Shown here: positions 54,565 to 63,740 of the stretch, one piece after another | How the letters are laid out: the number at the start of each line of letters is the position of its first letter | How positions within the stretch are numbered: the stretch's first letter is position 1 | Assembly (NCBI GenBank): GCA_026390795.1 | Contig: JAPLFG010000004.1 | Span: 1-64,000 of the forward strand | DNA: 64,000 nucleotides | Source: Ignavibacteriales bacterium | GTDB taxonomy: Bacteria; Bacteroidota; Ignavibacteria; Ignavibacteriales; Melioribacteraceae | Reading direction: 5' to 3' | Program-made: the position numbers and the translations under genes | The notes under the pieces: model-generated | The model's database searches: none | What the model saw: the letters and a program-made list of their open reading frames with translations, nothing else | What the model was told of the DNA's origin: nothing

Positions 54565-55902
54565 TTATTTTTTGAAAAAGTTTGTTTGTGTACCATGGTG
54601 GATTTTACGAAGCTTCAAAGTTCCTCTATTATTTAAGTATGAGTTGTCAAAACGTGTTTCAATTTCTTCCATTTTGCCGTTGTCATTTAATCGTAAAAGA
54701 AATTCCTTCCCACTAGCCGTATGCCTGCTCGAATCTAACTTTACTTCAAAATAGGTTGTATCTTCCTCCTTTGGCTTACTGATTGTAAATAGGAAATCAC
54801 TATCTCGTGCCAATCCTAGACTTTCAGCTAAGTTGACAGAACTTGCATCTTTAATTCCGCTCCTATTCAACTGTGATAAAACAATAATGATTGTGTCTGT
54901 TTCTTTTGCGAGTAATTTTAACGAGCTGCTAATTTGGGCTATTTCTCTTTCCCGTGAGTCGATGTTTTTATTTTTGCTAACAGATTTTATCAATCCTATG
55001 TAATCAATCAAGATTACCTTGAGACCATATTTATCTTTCAGCTTTTTTACGTTCGACTCTATCTCAGAGAGGGTAAAAGCTCTATCAAAAATGAATAACT
55101 TTTCGTCGCTGTTCTTACGTTGTGATGAATACCTCAATAAAGAAACTCTTTCTTCTTCATTCAAGCGTTTAGGGTTACGGATTTTGTCGTAATTGATACC
55201 GGTTTTATAAGACAAGATCTTTTCTTCTATTTCATTATTACTCATTTCAAGAGAGAAGATAGCAGAAGGTATGTTCTGCTCCACAAAATCCAGTATGAGA
55301 TTTAATCCGAATGTAGTCTTACCATTCTTAAACGCACCGGCAATGCCGAGTAAGTTCCCTTCATTAAGTCCGCCGGTTCCCGTGTTAAAACTTGGGAATG
55401 ATTTAGTCTTTAGTGAATCATCCATTGTAAATTTGGATTCGATCCGTTCTAATATGGTCGGAAGGTTTTGATCAAAGGTTGTGATCGTAAGGAAGCGGGA
55501 ATACTTGTTTATCCCGGCATCTATTTTTTCTTTTACTTCAAATAGTAGATCAACTCCACGAAAGGATGTTTTGCTTTCATTTAACGCACCGGCCAAAATA
55601 TTTTCTATGTTGAGTGTTTCGCAAATATCATAGAATTCCTTTATTCTTTCGGTTATAGATTCAATTTGAAATGAAAGATCCAAAATTTCTTGAACAGGAT
55701 AGCTCCGTATCTGAAGTTGATGAAGAATTGCTATGCTATCACAAGGGCTTTGTTTTGATATTGCCTCAAAGATTTCGCGGTTCTCTTTTGTAAACATCTC
55801 CAATGGTACTTTTTCAAATAGCTCATTAGATTGTTCAGGATCCTTATAAAGCAGTGCAAGAATTTGTTTTTCTTTTTCGAGCTTAATTTTGTATTTGTTC
55901 AT
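54565..55902 (-). CDS. DnaB-like replicative helicase
   Basis: A 445-residue protein. The N-terminal helical domain (KEKQILALLYKDPEQSNELFEKVPLEMF) is of DnaB type. The RecA-like core has Walker A GAFKNGKTTFGLNL, Walker B LKVILIDYIGLI and the DnaB motif IIIVLSQLNRSG. ATG at 55900-55902 is chosen over a longer frame because it begins the DnaB-like domain and overlaps the preceding gene by only 20 bases. It should load or unwind at the element's own origin. Confidence 0.85.
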   Translation of the reverse strand: MNKYKIKLEKEKQILALLYKDPEQSNELFEKVPLEMFTKENREIFEAISKQSPCDSIAILHQLQIRSYPVQEILDLSFQIESITERIKEFYDICETLNIENILAGALNESKTSFRGVDLLFEVKEKIDAGINKYSRFLTITTFDQNLPTILERIESKFTMDDSLKTKSFPSFNTGTGGLNEGNLLGIAGAFKNGKTTFGLNLILDFVEQNIPSAIFSLEMSNNEIEEKILSYKTGINYDKIRNPKRLNEEERVSLLRYSSQRKNSDEKLFIFDRAFTLSEIESNVKKLKDKYGLKVILIDYIGLIKSVSKNKNIDSREREIAQISSSLKLLAKETDTIIIVLSQLNRSGIKDASSVNLAESLGLARDSDFLFTISKPKEEDTTYFEVKLDSSRHTASGKEFLLRLNDNGKMEEIETRFDNSYLNNRGTLKLRKIHHGTQTNFFKK

Positions 55903-56563
55903 TTTCGTAATCCCATTTTGGTTTATAATTAATTTGGGGTGTTGCCTGCTCATCATTCCAACATTCGCCATTTAGATATGTGAGAGGGTTTTTACGATAC
56001 TTCAATTCTGGTGTGGCTGAGATGTATGCCGGCAGCGTAGTGAAAATTTTCTCTTTAACTGCTTCAGGTAGATTCATCCATTTCTTAAGACTCTTTACTC
56101 TATCCGCCTTCTTTCCGTATAAGTCCCAGAACTTTTCGAAGTCCGGTGGAGTATTCTCTTCATTCTTACATTCTTGTCTGTGTCGGATTGGTGTCGGATT
56201 GATGTCGGCTTTGGTGTCGGTATTATCCCGCCTACTTTGCTCTACATCCCAGTTAACAATCGTAATAACTGTTTTCTTGTTGTCGGAAAAGGTGTCGATA
56301 TATTTGAGCTTTTTTAATTTCAAAATTTGGCTCCAGAAGGTTGAGGGACTCATATTGCATTCCTGAGCCCCTGTATACCTTCCTGTAATAAATTGACCTG
56401 GCTTTAGGATACTTACTTCATCTCCGAATGGTATCTCCGCTTCTTTATGATTAGCTCTGATAAGGCAGTAGGACCAAACTTTCCATGTGTTTGGGTTTTG
56501 CCAGACAACACTATCCAACGATTTTCGATAAAGTTTGACGTATCCTAAATTGGTCACTTTCAT
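55883..56563 (-). CDS. Replication organiser-like protein with winged-helix domain
   Basis: A 226-residue protein. The N-terminus (LGYVKLYRKSLDSVVWQNPNTWKVWSYCL, LKPGQFITGRYTGAQECNMSPSTFWSQILKLKKLKYI) is a winged-helix pattern common to phage and plasmid replication proteins. A linker and a DnaD-like C-terminal helical part (FEKFWDLYGKKADRVKSLKKW, NPLTYLNGECWND) follow. It likely loads the DnaB-like helicase, whose gene overlaps its end. Confidence 0.75.
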   Translation of the reverse strand: MKVTNLGYVKLYRKSLDSVVWQNPNTWKVWSYCLIRANHKEAEIPFGDEVSILKPGQFITGRYTGAQECNMSPSTFWSQILKLKKLKYIDTFSDNKKTVITIVNWDVEQSRRDNTDTKADINPTPIRHRQECKNEENTPPDFEKFWDLYGKKADRVKSLKKWMNLPEAVKEKIFTTLPAYISATPELKYRKNPLTYLNGECWNDEQATPQINYKPKWDYENEQIQN

Positions 56564-57219
56564 TAAACAGTTTCCTTTGGATCTAATAAAGGTTCAAGAA
56601 GAGACTCGAGAGCTTCTAAAAAACCAGTCCGGTTTAGATAGTCCTCAGTATACTCACTGTTTATTTCTACAGCCCTATTTAAATCATTAATTGCTGCTTC
56701 TATGTCTAAAAGTTTCACTTTAACGAGAGAACGGTTAATATATGCTTCGATAAAGTCTGGATTATTTTGTATTGCTTCCTCAAAATCAATAAGCGCTCCA
56801 ATGAGGTTTCCAATCTCTACTTTACAAAGACCTCGAGCGTGATAAGCATCAGGAAAAGAAGGATTGTACTTTATTACAATATTGAAATCTTGGATTGAGC
56901 TATTGTAATAGTTTAAAACAGCTTTCGTAATACCGCGATTATAATATGCAGAACTATCACAAGGATTTAGTTTTATTGCCTTGGTGTAATCTTGGAGAGC
57001 TCCGGTGTAGTCTGAACGATTAAATCTTGACATACCGCGATTGTAGTAAGCACCAGCTGAATTGGGATTAATTTTTAATGCTTTGTTAAAATTGTGAATT
57101 GCACCCCGGTGATCTGAAAGCTCAGCCCTAGAGAGACCACGATAAAAGTGGACTTTCTCAGATTCACTCTGAAAGCTTTTGTCTGAGTTCTTATAAAATT
57201 TTCGTTTGGTTTTTGACAT
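56563..57219 (-). CDS. TPR-repeat protein
   Basis: A 218-residue protein with five TPR units (NFNKALKINPNSAGAYYNRGMSRF, DYTKAIKLNPCDSSAYYNRGITKA, DFNIVIKYNPSFPDAYHARGLCKV and others). ATG at 57217-57219 follows AAGGAG at ideal spacing, so a longer frame was rejected. It overlaps the replication organiser by one base, so the two should be coupled. Its role in the element is unknown. Confidence 0.85.
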   Translation of the reverse strand: MSKTKRKFYKNSDKSFQSESEKVHFYRGLSRAELSDHRGAIHNFNKALKINPNSAGAYYNRGMSRFNRSDYTGALQDYTKAIKLNPCDSSAYYNRGITKAVLNYYNSSIQDFNIVIKYNPSFPDAYHARGLCKVEIGNLIGALIDFEEAIQNNPDFIEAYINRSLVKVKLLDIEAAINDLNRAVEINSEYTEDYLNRTGFLEALESLLEPLLDPKETV

Positions 57220-57510
57220 TTGAATCTCCTTCTTTGATAGAGCAAGTGTTAGAGTGCTTGCTGTTTTATTCCCACATAATAGAAAAGCCGGAAAGTCTTT
57301 AACCAAGAGACAAACCGGCTTCTCAATGAGGGAAAATAAATTTTTTATTGTATTAAACTTTTATTGTCTCTTGGTAAGAAAGAATAGACAAGTATTATAC
57401 CTGTGATCTCTGGGGGCTAAAAGATTTGAAATTAGATTATAAACAAGGTTTTTTACTATCACAGAGACAGGCCTTTATTTCTGTGATTTCTATCTCTATG
57501 ATCTCTGGGA
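57220..57510. promoter_or_regulatory. Control region with inverted and direct repeats
   Basis: ACCAAGAGACAA (57301-57312) is the exact complement of TTGTCTCTTGGT (57364-57375), with 51 bases between. Near 57401-57510, CTGTGATCTCTGGG, CTGTGATTTC and ATGATCTCTGGGA recur, and CACAGAGACAGG (57460-57471) runs the opposite way. Such a cluster directly upstream of replication genes could be the operator or origin of the mobile element. Confidence 0.4.
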
Positions 57511-58341
57511 CTATTTTGAGGGCAATGAAAGCTTACCTGCTTTTAATGCTTCATTTAATCCGCTACTAGTACGATATCCTAGTTTTTGGGCCAGCTGAGT
57601 TTTATTAAGGAATTGCCAATCTTTTATATTATCAAGTATCGCATCAAGATGACTTTGATCTTGGAATTTTGGTGGTTTCCCAGGCATCCTTTTTTTCGTT
57701 TCTTTTGATTTACGGTTTAGTTCATATTGTGCCAATTTATACTCGGCGATCAATAGTTCTTTTTTTGTGTTTAGATGAAAAAGATGCATTTCTCTAAAAT
57801 TCATCACCACTTCTTCATTTTCTCTTGAAAATTCATTCTTTAATGATTGCATTGCAACAGACATTTTCAATGCAACCTTAGTACTCTGACTAAAAGCTTC
57901 AAATAATTTGAATTGGAAGAATTCGTAATCTAATTCTTCATCTTCCTCCGCATCATAATCATTAATTATAGCCTCGTATGATATCTGAAAATTTTCAAAA
58001 CCAGAATGTAATATTTCATTTGATTCTTCCTTCGTCAATTGACAATAATTAAGAATCGGTAGCACATTTTCATTGAAATATTTTTCTGTATAGTTAAATA
58101 TTATAGCAAGATGAGGAGCTTTCGATTTTCTATAATACTTGAACATCAATTCCAAGATGGGGAGACCATTAATAATACCATAAGTGGGGTATTTTTGATT
58201 GTTCACATCTGGATCAAGTTTTTTAAAATCTATTTTGTCAAAATCTATTTCTGGAAATTTTATTTTTCTAGAGCCAAATGAATCCAATCCGAAATTTTCA
58301 AATACAATTCCACCTATATCTTTTTTTCTTACCATCTTCAT
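57511..58341 (-). CDS. Hypothetical protein with C-terminal helix-turn-helix-like segment
   Basis: A 276-residue protein, mostly helical. The C-terminal 60 residues (DWQFLNKTQLAQKLGYRTSSGLNEALKAGKL) look like a DNA-binding helix-turn-helix. The central part is rich in acidic residues (DYDAEEDEELDYEFFQF). No family is recognised. It may regulate or initiate replication of the element, since the repeat-rich control region follows it. Confidence 0.5.
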   Translation of the reverse strand: MKMVRKKDIGGIVFENFGLDSFGSRKIKFPEIDFDKIDFKKLDPDVNNQKYPTYGIINGLPILELMFKYYRKSKAPHLAIIFNYTEKYFNENVLPILNYCQLTKEESNEILHSGFENFQISYEAIINDYDAEEDEELDYEFFQFKLFEAFSQSTKVALKMSVAMQSLKNEFSRENEEVVMNFREMHLFHLNTKKELLIAEYKLAQYELNRKSKETKKRMPGKPPKFQDQSHLDAILDNIKDWQFLNKTQLAQKLGYRTSSGLNEALKAGKLSLPSK

Positions 58342-58515
58342 ATTTCCCTTAACTTTTATTGTACTTTAATATTTTCTATGAATATAATACCATGTTTGAT
58401 CCTTGACAAACCTATTAAGTTTGAGAGGCGTCTTATTTTATGCACATTTTTTTCGATAAGTTTTTTGAGTGTTGAGCCAAAAAAATATATTATTTTTAAT
58501 TTAAGTTCTTCCCTC

Positions 58516-61500
58516 CTAAAACAAATTTGCTTGCCCTTCATCTTTCGGTTTTGGTATTTCTACTTTTTCTTTCTTCTTTCCCTTTTTATCCCACAATCCG
58601 GCAGCGACTTCTTCTTCGTGGATTTTGTGGTTGAGTTCTAATAATCTCTTTAGTATTTCTTTGCGGGCTTCGGGAGAAATTGTATATCTAATTCTATCAT
58701 TTTCCGGCAAATAGTCTACTTCGTAATAGTTGTGGGCAAGGTTTATAGGCTGAGCGGAGCCGAAGCCCCAGTCGTAAGCTTTGAGAACAGCTTCGTCCAT
58801 TTCTTTGTGCAAAATGCGGAGTGTTTCTATCTCTTTTACCGCTTGTTCTATTGGTATCTGCAACTTTGCTTGCTTAAACTCTCGTATATTTTTTGCCACC
58901 TCTAGGTTCTGCACTCTACATTCTGCGTTATGAAACAGATTATAAGTTTTTGTTAAGCCAAGCTGCAAGTTTAGCATTAGCTGGCGGCGGAACTCGTGGT
59001 ACTGCTCTCCAATTTTTTCAAGTTCCACTTCGGTTTCTCTTGAAGATGATTTAGGGATTGGGAAGGTTTCAAAACAGTCTGATACAATATATCTAGTATC
59101 CGTTTTCATTGTTGAAGCATATTTTTCAGCCCAGTACTGATGTATACTGGATTGCAACAAACCAAATGTAAAATTGTCTTCAAATAAAAATATTATTAAG
59201 GATTCGGAATAAACGAAATCTTTATTCAGAAAATCGATCATGTGTATGTTGGAAATTCTAGACCGGCCTAAAACTCTTTGCACATTTGTTGTTCGTAAAT
59301 TATCATATAATTCATGACGAGAATGCCAAAATTTCCACCACTCATCAACCAATCGTGGATATTTTTCTTTATCTCTAGTCATCCTTTCCGGCTTTACGGT
59401 GCCTTCTACGTATTGAAAGACATCTGAATAAGTTGAAGCGTCATCGAAGTCTTTTTCATCAAAATTAATAATCCATCTTTCATGCTCATTTATAGTTCTG
59501 TTGTTTAATTCCTTTCCCCCAATGAAAGGATATACGACATCTTGATTTTTCTCGTTTGATAGAAATACAGAAGCAGTATCAGGTTCAATCACAAATCCTT
59601 CACCATACGGGTTTGATCCTTGAAAGCATTTCCCATCATTACGAATCAACTTATTCGGACTCGTCTCGTTTTCTTCTGCTTCTTTCAATAAAGTGGAAAT
59701 TTTTATTACTTCTGCATTATTAAGAAAATTCTTTTTTATCCATCGCGTTTTTGAAATCCATACTAAAGAAATAATAACTGAAGCTTTGCCAGGCCATTTG
59801 ATCGAATCTGATGCATGATATATAGTTCCACCTTGACTCTCAATGACATCTAATCCACCCTTTCTAGTCGTGCCTTGTGAAATTGTATTGGTACTTATTA
59901 AAGCAAAAACCCCTTTCGAGTTAAGAATCTGGAAATTTCTTCTGAAAAAGTAAGCACATAAATCTGTTTTTTTTGAACCTCCCATGAAAACACCGACTAA
60001 ATATTCGTTGTACTCATCTCCATAATTTTCTGAAATTTTTAATCCATGTAAGAATGGTGGATTCCCCAAAATACAATCGAAACCACTTTCAGCGAACACA
60101 TCCGGGAATTCTAAAAACCAATGAAAGAATCTTTTCTCAACTCCGATAGCCATTGCTTCAGAGATTTGTCTTTCGTGTTTACTTTTTTCTCCACCAAGTA
60201 TTCTAAAATAATCCGCAAATGTAGTAAGCTTACTTTGGTTCTCTTTTGTCTTTGGTAAAAAGAATTGGGCAACCTGAACATCTGCGGCTTGTTTCAATCT
60301 CCACCAATCGCTTCCTTTCAAGACATCGTATTGCTGTGCTTTATTCTTTACGTCTTCTAATGTTTTTTCTGGAAGTTGATCAAATTCTATATACTTTGTA
60401 GATATTTTTTTGATGTTATCAAGAATCTCATTTGTATCAAAGAAGTTCTCTTTTCCTTGGCTTTCATCTTTGTTCTTTTTGGTAATATATTTTACAACAT
60501 CAGCATCATCGCCGGGCATTTTCTTAAAAGCTTCGTTGGCAATTCCTTTTTCAAGTTCTTCTCTTCTTGCAAGACCCACAATAGAATCACCGCATTTAAT
60601 TTTGTGGTCCAAAAAGCTAAGAGGCAAACCGGGATTGTATGCTTCCAGCCAAAGAGCAACTTTACAAAGTTCAACTGCAAGAGGATTTTTATCAACTCCA
60701 TAAATACAATGGTTAATAACATCTCTCAGAGCATGGCGGTATGGTTCCGGTGACGGTTGATCTTCTCCGGTTCTAACACGTGCAAGTTCAATTGCTATTC
60801 TTCGCGCTGCGGAAAGAAGTATGTGTCCGCTGCCCGCAGCAACATCGCAGACTTTGATGGATAAAAGAGATTGTGCCTTTGCTTCTCTTTCTTCGATGCT
60901 TATAGATTCCGGATCTCCACTTCGTTTTGTCCGGAATGACAACTTTGCAGTTGTCAATTTGTCTTCGATGACATAATCGAGTGAGTGTTTGATTAGCGGC
61001 TGAACTAGTTCTTCCGGTGTATAGTGAGAACCGGATGATGAACGCTCCGAACTTTCAACAAACTCAAATGTTACTTGCTGGTTTTGGATGTTAAACTTTC
61101 CATCGTATTCAAGAAGTCCCTCGTAAACAGAACCGAATTCTTCAACATTTAGCGCAGCATAATTAACACGGATTACATCTTTACCGTTCGGACTTTCAAA
61201 CAAACTTAAATTACGAATGCATTCCAATAATGTTTTATTATCTAGCTGAGATTGACTAAGTAATCCAATTGCATCGGGGGAAAAGAGATCGCCGCCAAGA
61301 GGATAAATGCCAAGTTTCTTCGCGTAGCGTTCTTCAATAAAAATGTTAAATGTGTTATTGAGTGAAATCCAGAGATCGTCAAGTTTATCATCAAAGAAAT
61401 GAATCTTCTCTGCAAGTTTTCTTAAACGGGAAATACTGTAGTAGTTGTAGTAAATGTTTTTGAAGTAAAACAGTTTATCTTTTTCTGTTTGCGAAAGATC

Positions 61501-62421
61501 CTTTCCAATTTCCGGATAGACAATATCTCTTTCTTCTATTACAAGTAAGAATAAAATTCTGTAGATAAACCGAAGAAGCTGTTTGAAAAAATCTTCCGGT
61601 TTTAATTTTCCATCAATTACTTCCGCTCTTAGTGTTTGGCTAGCTGGATGAGCAAGAAATCCATTTGCTATAATTTTAATTGACTTTTCAACAGCAACGC
61701 TCAACTTCTCACGTATTCGTGAACCGGATTCAATTGCGTCTTGATGGTACTGCTCGAATATACATTGATCGGCTTCAGTCTGTTTCTTCGGCATCCTGGA
61801 AGAATGAATAAGCCGGTACATAATAGAGAATTCGGCATAGAGATCATCTTCAAGCATTCGCTGAAGGTTGAATTCAAGATAACTTAAGCGGACAAGTTTA
61901 CCGGAGTCGCGGAGGATTCTTAAGAAAAAGCCATTGGTAACAATTCCATAAAGATGCTCTGTTACATTGACGTATTCTTGGAGTAATGCGTGTGGAGACA
62001 TTCTTGGACCACCGGATTCACGACGTCTATCAAGATTATCGTTCACACCCATAATATGAATCGGAAAATTATCGAGAGCTTCAACTCTGTGGCTTATAGC
62101 ATAGGATTTTTCGTTTACAACCTCTGAAGAACGCTGGAATTCTAATTTGTAGCCAAGGTTTTCAAGTAAAGGAATGATCCAGAATTTTCTTGTCTCTTCA
62201 ACACCGCTCTGGTTATCAGTTAATTTTTCTGTCCTACGTTTGAAGATATTCCACTGATCTTTAGCATCAGCCCATGCGCGCGCAATATCATCTTTTACCT
62301 TGAATGATCGGTCGAAACCAAAGTCAGAAGGATTCTGCCCGCGAACATCAGCAGAATCAAGCTTTTCGAATAGCTCGGGTGAAATTATATTTCCTTCAAC
62401 ACGTATAGAAGATGTTTTCAT
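58516..62421 (-). CDS. Eco57I-type DNA methylase, candidate type IIG restriction enzyme
   Basis: A 1301-residue adenine-specific DNA methylase. GSHYTPEELVQPLI leads into SAM motif I, VCDVAAGSGHIL (about 523-534), and the catalytic motif IV is NPPF (about residue 787). The N-terminal 450 residues may hold a nuclease part (FWIIPLLENLGYKLEFQRSS), and the C-terminal 300 a target-recognition region ending with YEVDYLPENDRIRYTI. It could be a restriction-modification enzyme in one chain or a component of a larger defence system. Three segments (about residues 494-506, 1165-1172 and 1217-1224) are translations of dispersed DNA repeats. Confidence 0.8.
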   Translation of the reverse strand: MKTSSIRVEGNIISPELFEKLDSADVRGQNPSDFGFDRSFKVKDDIARAWADAKDQWNIFKRRTEKLTDNQSGVEETRKFWIIPLLENLGYKLEFQRSSEVVNEKSYAISHRVEALDNFPIHIMGVNDNLDRRRESGGPRMSPHALLQEYVNVTEHLYGIVTNGFFLRILRDSGKLVRLSYLEFNLQRMLEDDLYAEFSIMYRLIHSSRMPKKQTEADQCIFEQYHQDAIESGSRIREKLSVAVEKSIKIIANGFLAHPASQTLRAEVIDGKLKPEDFFKQLLRFIYRILFLLVIEERDIVYPEIGKDLSQTEKDKLFYFKNIYYNYYSISRLRKLAEKIHFFDDKLDDLWISLNNTFNIFIEERYAKKLGIYPLGGDLFSPDAIGLLSQSQLDNKTLLECIRNLSLFESPNGKDVIRVNYAALNVEEFGSVYEGLLEYDGKFNIQNQQVTFEFVESSERSSSGSHYTPEELVQPLIKHSLDYVIEDKLTTAKLSFRTKRSGDPESISIEEREAKAQSLLSIKVCDVAAGSGHILLSAARRIAIELARVRTGEDQPSPEPYRHALRDVINHCIYGVDKNPLAVELCKVALWLEAYNPGLPLSFLDHKIKCGDSIVGLARREELEKGIANEAFKKMPGDDADVVKYITKKNKDESQGKENFFDTNEILDNIKKISTKYIEFDQLPEKTLEDVKNKAQQYDVLKGSDWWRLKQAADVQVAQFFLPKTKENQSKLTTFADYFRILGGEKSKHERQISEAMAIGVEKRFFHWFLEFPDVFAESGFDCILGNPPFLHGLKISENYGDEYNEYLVGVFMGGSKKTDLCAYFFRRNFQILNSKGVFALISTNTISQGTTRKGGLDVIESQGGTIYHASDSIKWPGKASVIISLVWISKTRWIKKNFLNNAEVIKISTLLKEAEENETSPNKLIRNDGKCFQGSNPYGEGFVIEPDTASVFLSNEKNQDVVYPFIGGKELNNRTINEHERWIINFDEKDFDDASTYSDVFQYVEGTVKPERMTRDKEKYPRLVDEWWKFWHSRHELYDNLRTTNVQRVLGRSRISNIHMIDFLNKDFVYSESLIIFLFEDNFTFGLLQSSIHQYWAEKYASTMKTDTRYIVSDCFETFPIPKSSSRETEVELEKIGEQYHEFRRQLMLNLQLGLTKTYNLFHNAECRVQNLEVAKNIREFKQAKLQIPIEQAVKEIETLRILHKEMDEAVLKAYDWGFGSAQPINLAHNYYEVDYLPENDRIRYTISPEARKEILKRLLELNHKIHEEEVAAGLWDKKGKKKEKVEIPKPKDEGQANLF
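58747..58769 (-). repeat. Dispersed repeat translated near the methylase C-terminus
   Basis: On the minus strand GGCTTCGGCTCCGCTCAGCC is read as GFGSAQP between DW and INLAHNYYEVDYLPEND. In related enzymes this position is usually a short turn before the conserved YEVDYLPEND block. The DNA matches a common dispersed repeat type (GCTTCG-CTCCGCTCAGCC). Inferred insertion. Confidence 0.45.
58907..58929 (-). repeat. Short GCAGAATG-type repeat translated in the methylase
   Basis: On the minus strand AACGCAGAATGTAGAGTGCAG is read as NAECRVQ between TYNLFH and NLEVAKNI. This is a GCAGAATG-like simple repeat. In frame and probably a late insertion. Confidence 0.4.
60905..60940. repeat. Palindromic element translated within the methylase gene
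   Basis: ATTCCGGA (60906-60913) and TCCGGAAT (60930-60937) are perfect 8-bp arms around 16 bases. On the minus strand it is read as FRTKRSGDPES. It resembles the widespread GTCATTCCGGA...TCCGGAATC intergenic element and lies in frame, just before SAM motif I. Confidence 0.65.
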
Positions 62422-62636
62422 GAAATCCTAAAAAAGAATAGCATACTGTTTATATGGGTATGCACAATTAATCCAATTTTTTAAGCATATCTTATTTTGT
62501 ATGCACAAATTTTTCGATTTTTTGTGCATATGTTTTAAAATAATGTGAGTCGTGCAGACACACAGCTATAACAACGTGTGTCATTTTTTAATAAAATGAC
62601 ACATATGCCGTTATTGATGTGTCTAACTGACACATG

Positions 62637-63740
62637 TTATTTTTTGCCCTTAAACAAATTGTAGATTTTATTATTTATAAAAACAACATCACTTCCAATT
62701 TTTTTGCTGGATAGGATTTCCAATTTTTCTAATTCGCGGAGATATATGCCCGCAGCTTTTCTGGCGGCTAGACCACTTTCAACAATAGTAGCAATTCTGC
62801 AATACGGATCATTAAAGAGTATCTCAACCAATTCTTTAGTATAAATCTTCGGTAACTTTTCTTTAACCTCAATAACAGTATCATCCAATATTTTTTTTAT
62901 CTTTTTAATTTTTGCCGAAGTATCGATTGCTGTAGATTCGATTGCATCGAGCATATATAGAACCCACTGTTCCCAATTTTGGTTATAAGTAACCTCGCGT
63001 AAGAAACGGTAGTAGTCAGATTTGTTTTTGATTATGAAGCTGCTCAAATACAAAATTGGGAGGTCGAGTAATTCATTTAGGGCCAGGTAAAGAACGTTAA
63101 TTATTCTGCCGGTTCTACCGTTTCCATCATAGAAAGGATGGATAGATTCAAACTGGTAGTGAAGGACAGCCATTTTTACAAGAGGATCGATACCGTTCGA
63201 AGAGTTTAAATAATCTTCAAAGTTTTTTAACAATGAACGAATATTAGATTCGCCAACAGGGGGAGTATAAATGACTTCTTTGGTTATCTCATTTTGTAAA
63301 ACTGTACCGGGCAGTTTTCTTATGCCGGCATTAGTTTCCACAAGTTCGGCTTGAATATCAATTATCATGTTTGTGGAAAGAAATCCTTTGCGTTTTACAT
63401 CTGAAAATCCTTTCCAAAGAGCTTTACGATAATTAAGAACTTCTTTTGTAGAAGGATCGATCTTCAGTGAAGAAATTGCCAAAGCTTCGTAAAGTTTATC
63501 TCTTGTTGTGATGACGTTTTCTATAGCTGAACTGTCTCTTGCTTCTTCAAGAACGAGTGTATTAAGTAAAATGTTTTGATTAGGAATTAGAGCGGCAACG
63601 CCTTTGAGTTCTGCCAAAGCCTTATTAGCGGAGATTGCTTTTTTTAGTATCAATTTTGATTCAACCTCTGCTTTCGGAGGTAGAAGAGGCAAATCATTAT
63701 ATGGTCGATCTTTAATAAATTTTTTCATTTTGATACCCAA
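62637..63740 (-). CDS. Fic family protein (AMP transferase type)
   Basis: A 367-residue protein. The active motif HPFYDGNGRTGR is complete, preceded by FESI. ARDSSAIENVIT near residue 65 matches the inhibitory S/T-x-x-x-E-G/N motif that blocks ATP binding in class II Fic proteins. A C-terminal winged-helix-like part follows (VEILFNDPYCRIATIVESGLAARKAAGIYLRELEKL). It should attach AMP (or a related nucleotide) to a protein target when relieved of inhibition. It follows the partial gene at the right edge by 0 bases. Confidence 0.92.
   Translation of the reverse strand: MGIKMKKFIKDRPYNDLPLLPPKAEVESKLILKKAISANKALAELKGVAALIPNQNILLNTLVLEEARDSSAIENVITTRDKLYEALAISSLKIDPSTKEVLNYRKALWKGFSDVKRKGFLSTNMIIDIQAELVETNAGIRKLPGTVLQNEITKEVIYTPPVGESNIRSLLKNFEDYLNSSNGIDPLVKMAVLHYQFESIHPFYDGNGRTGRIINVLYLALNELLDLPILYLSSFIIKNKSDYYRFLREVTYNQNWEQWVLYMLDAIESTAIDTSAKIKKIKKILDDTVIEVKEKLPKIYTKELVEILFNDPYCRIATIVESGLAARKAAGIYLRELEKLEILSSKKIGSDVVFINNKIYNLFKGKK

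Noticed and set aside
57301-57510. CRISPR-like array
   Set aside because: The repeats are too few, of uneven spacing and in both orientations.
58356-58541. 61-residue minus-strand frame
   Set aside because: Overlaps the methylase end in another frame, and the composition looks like chance AT-rich DNA.
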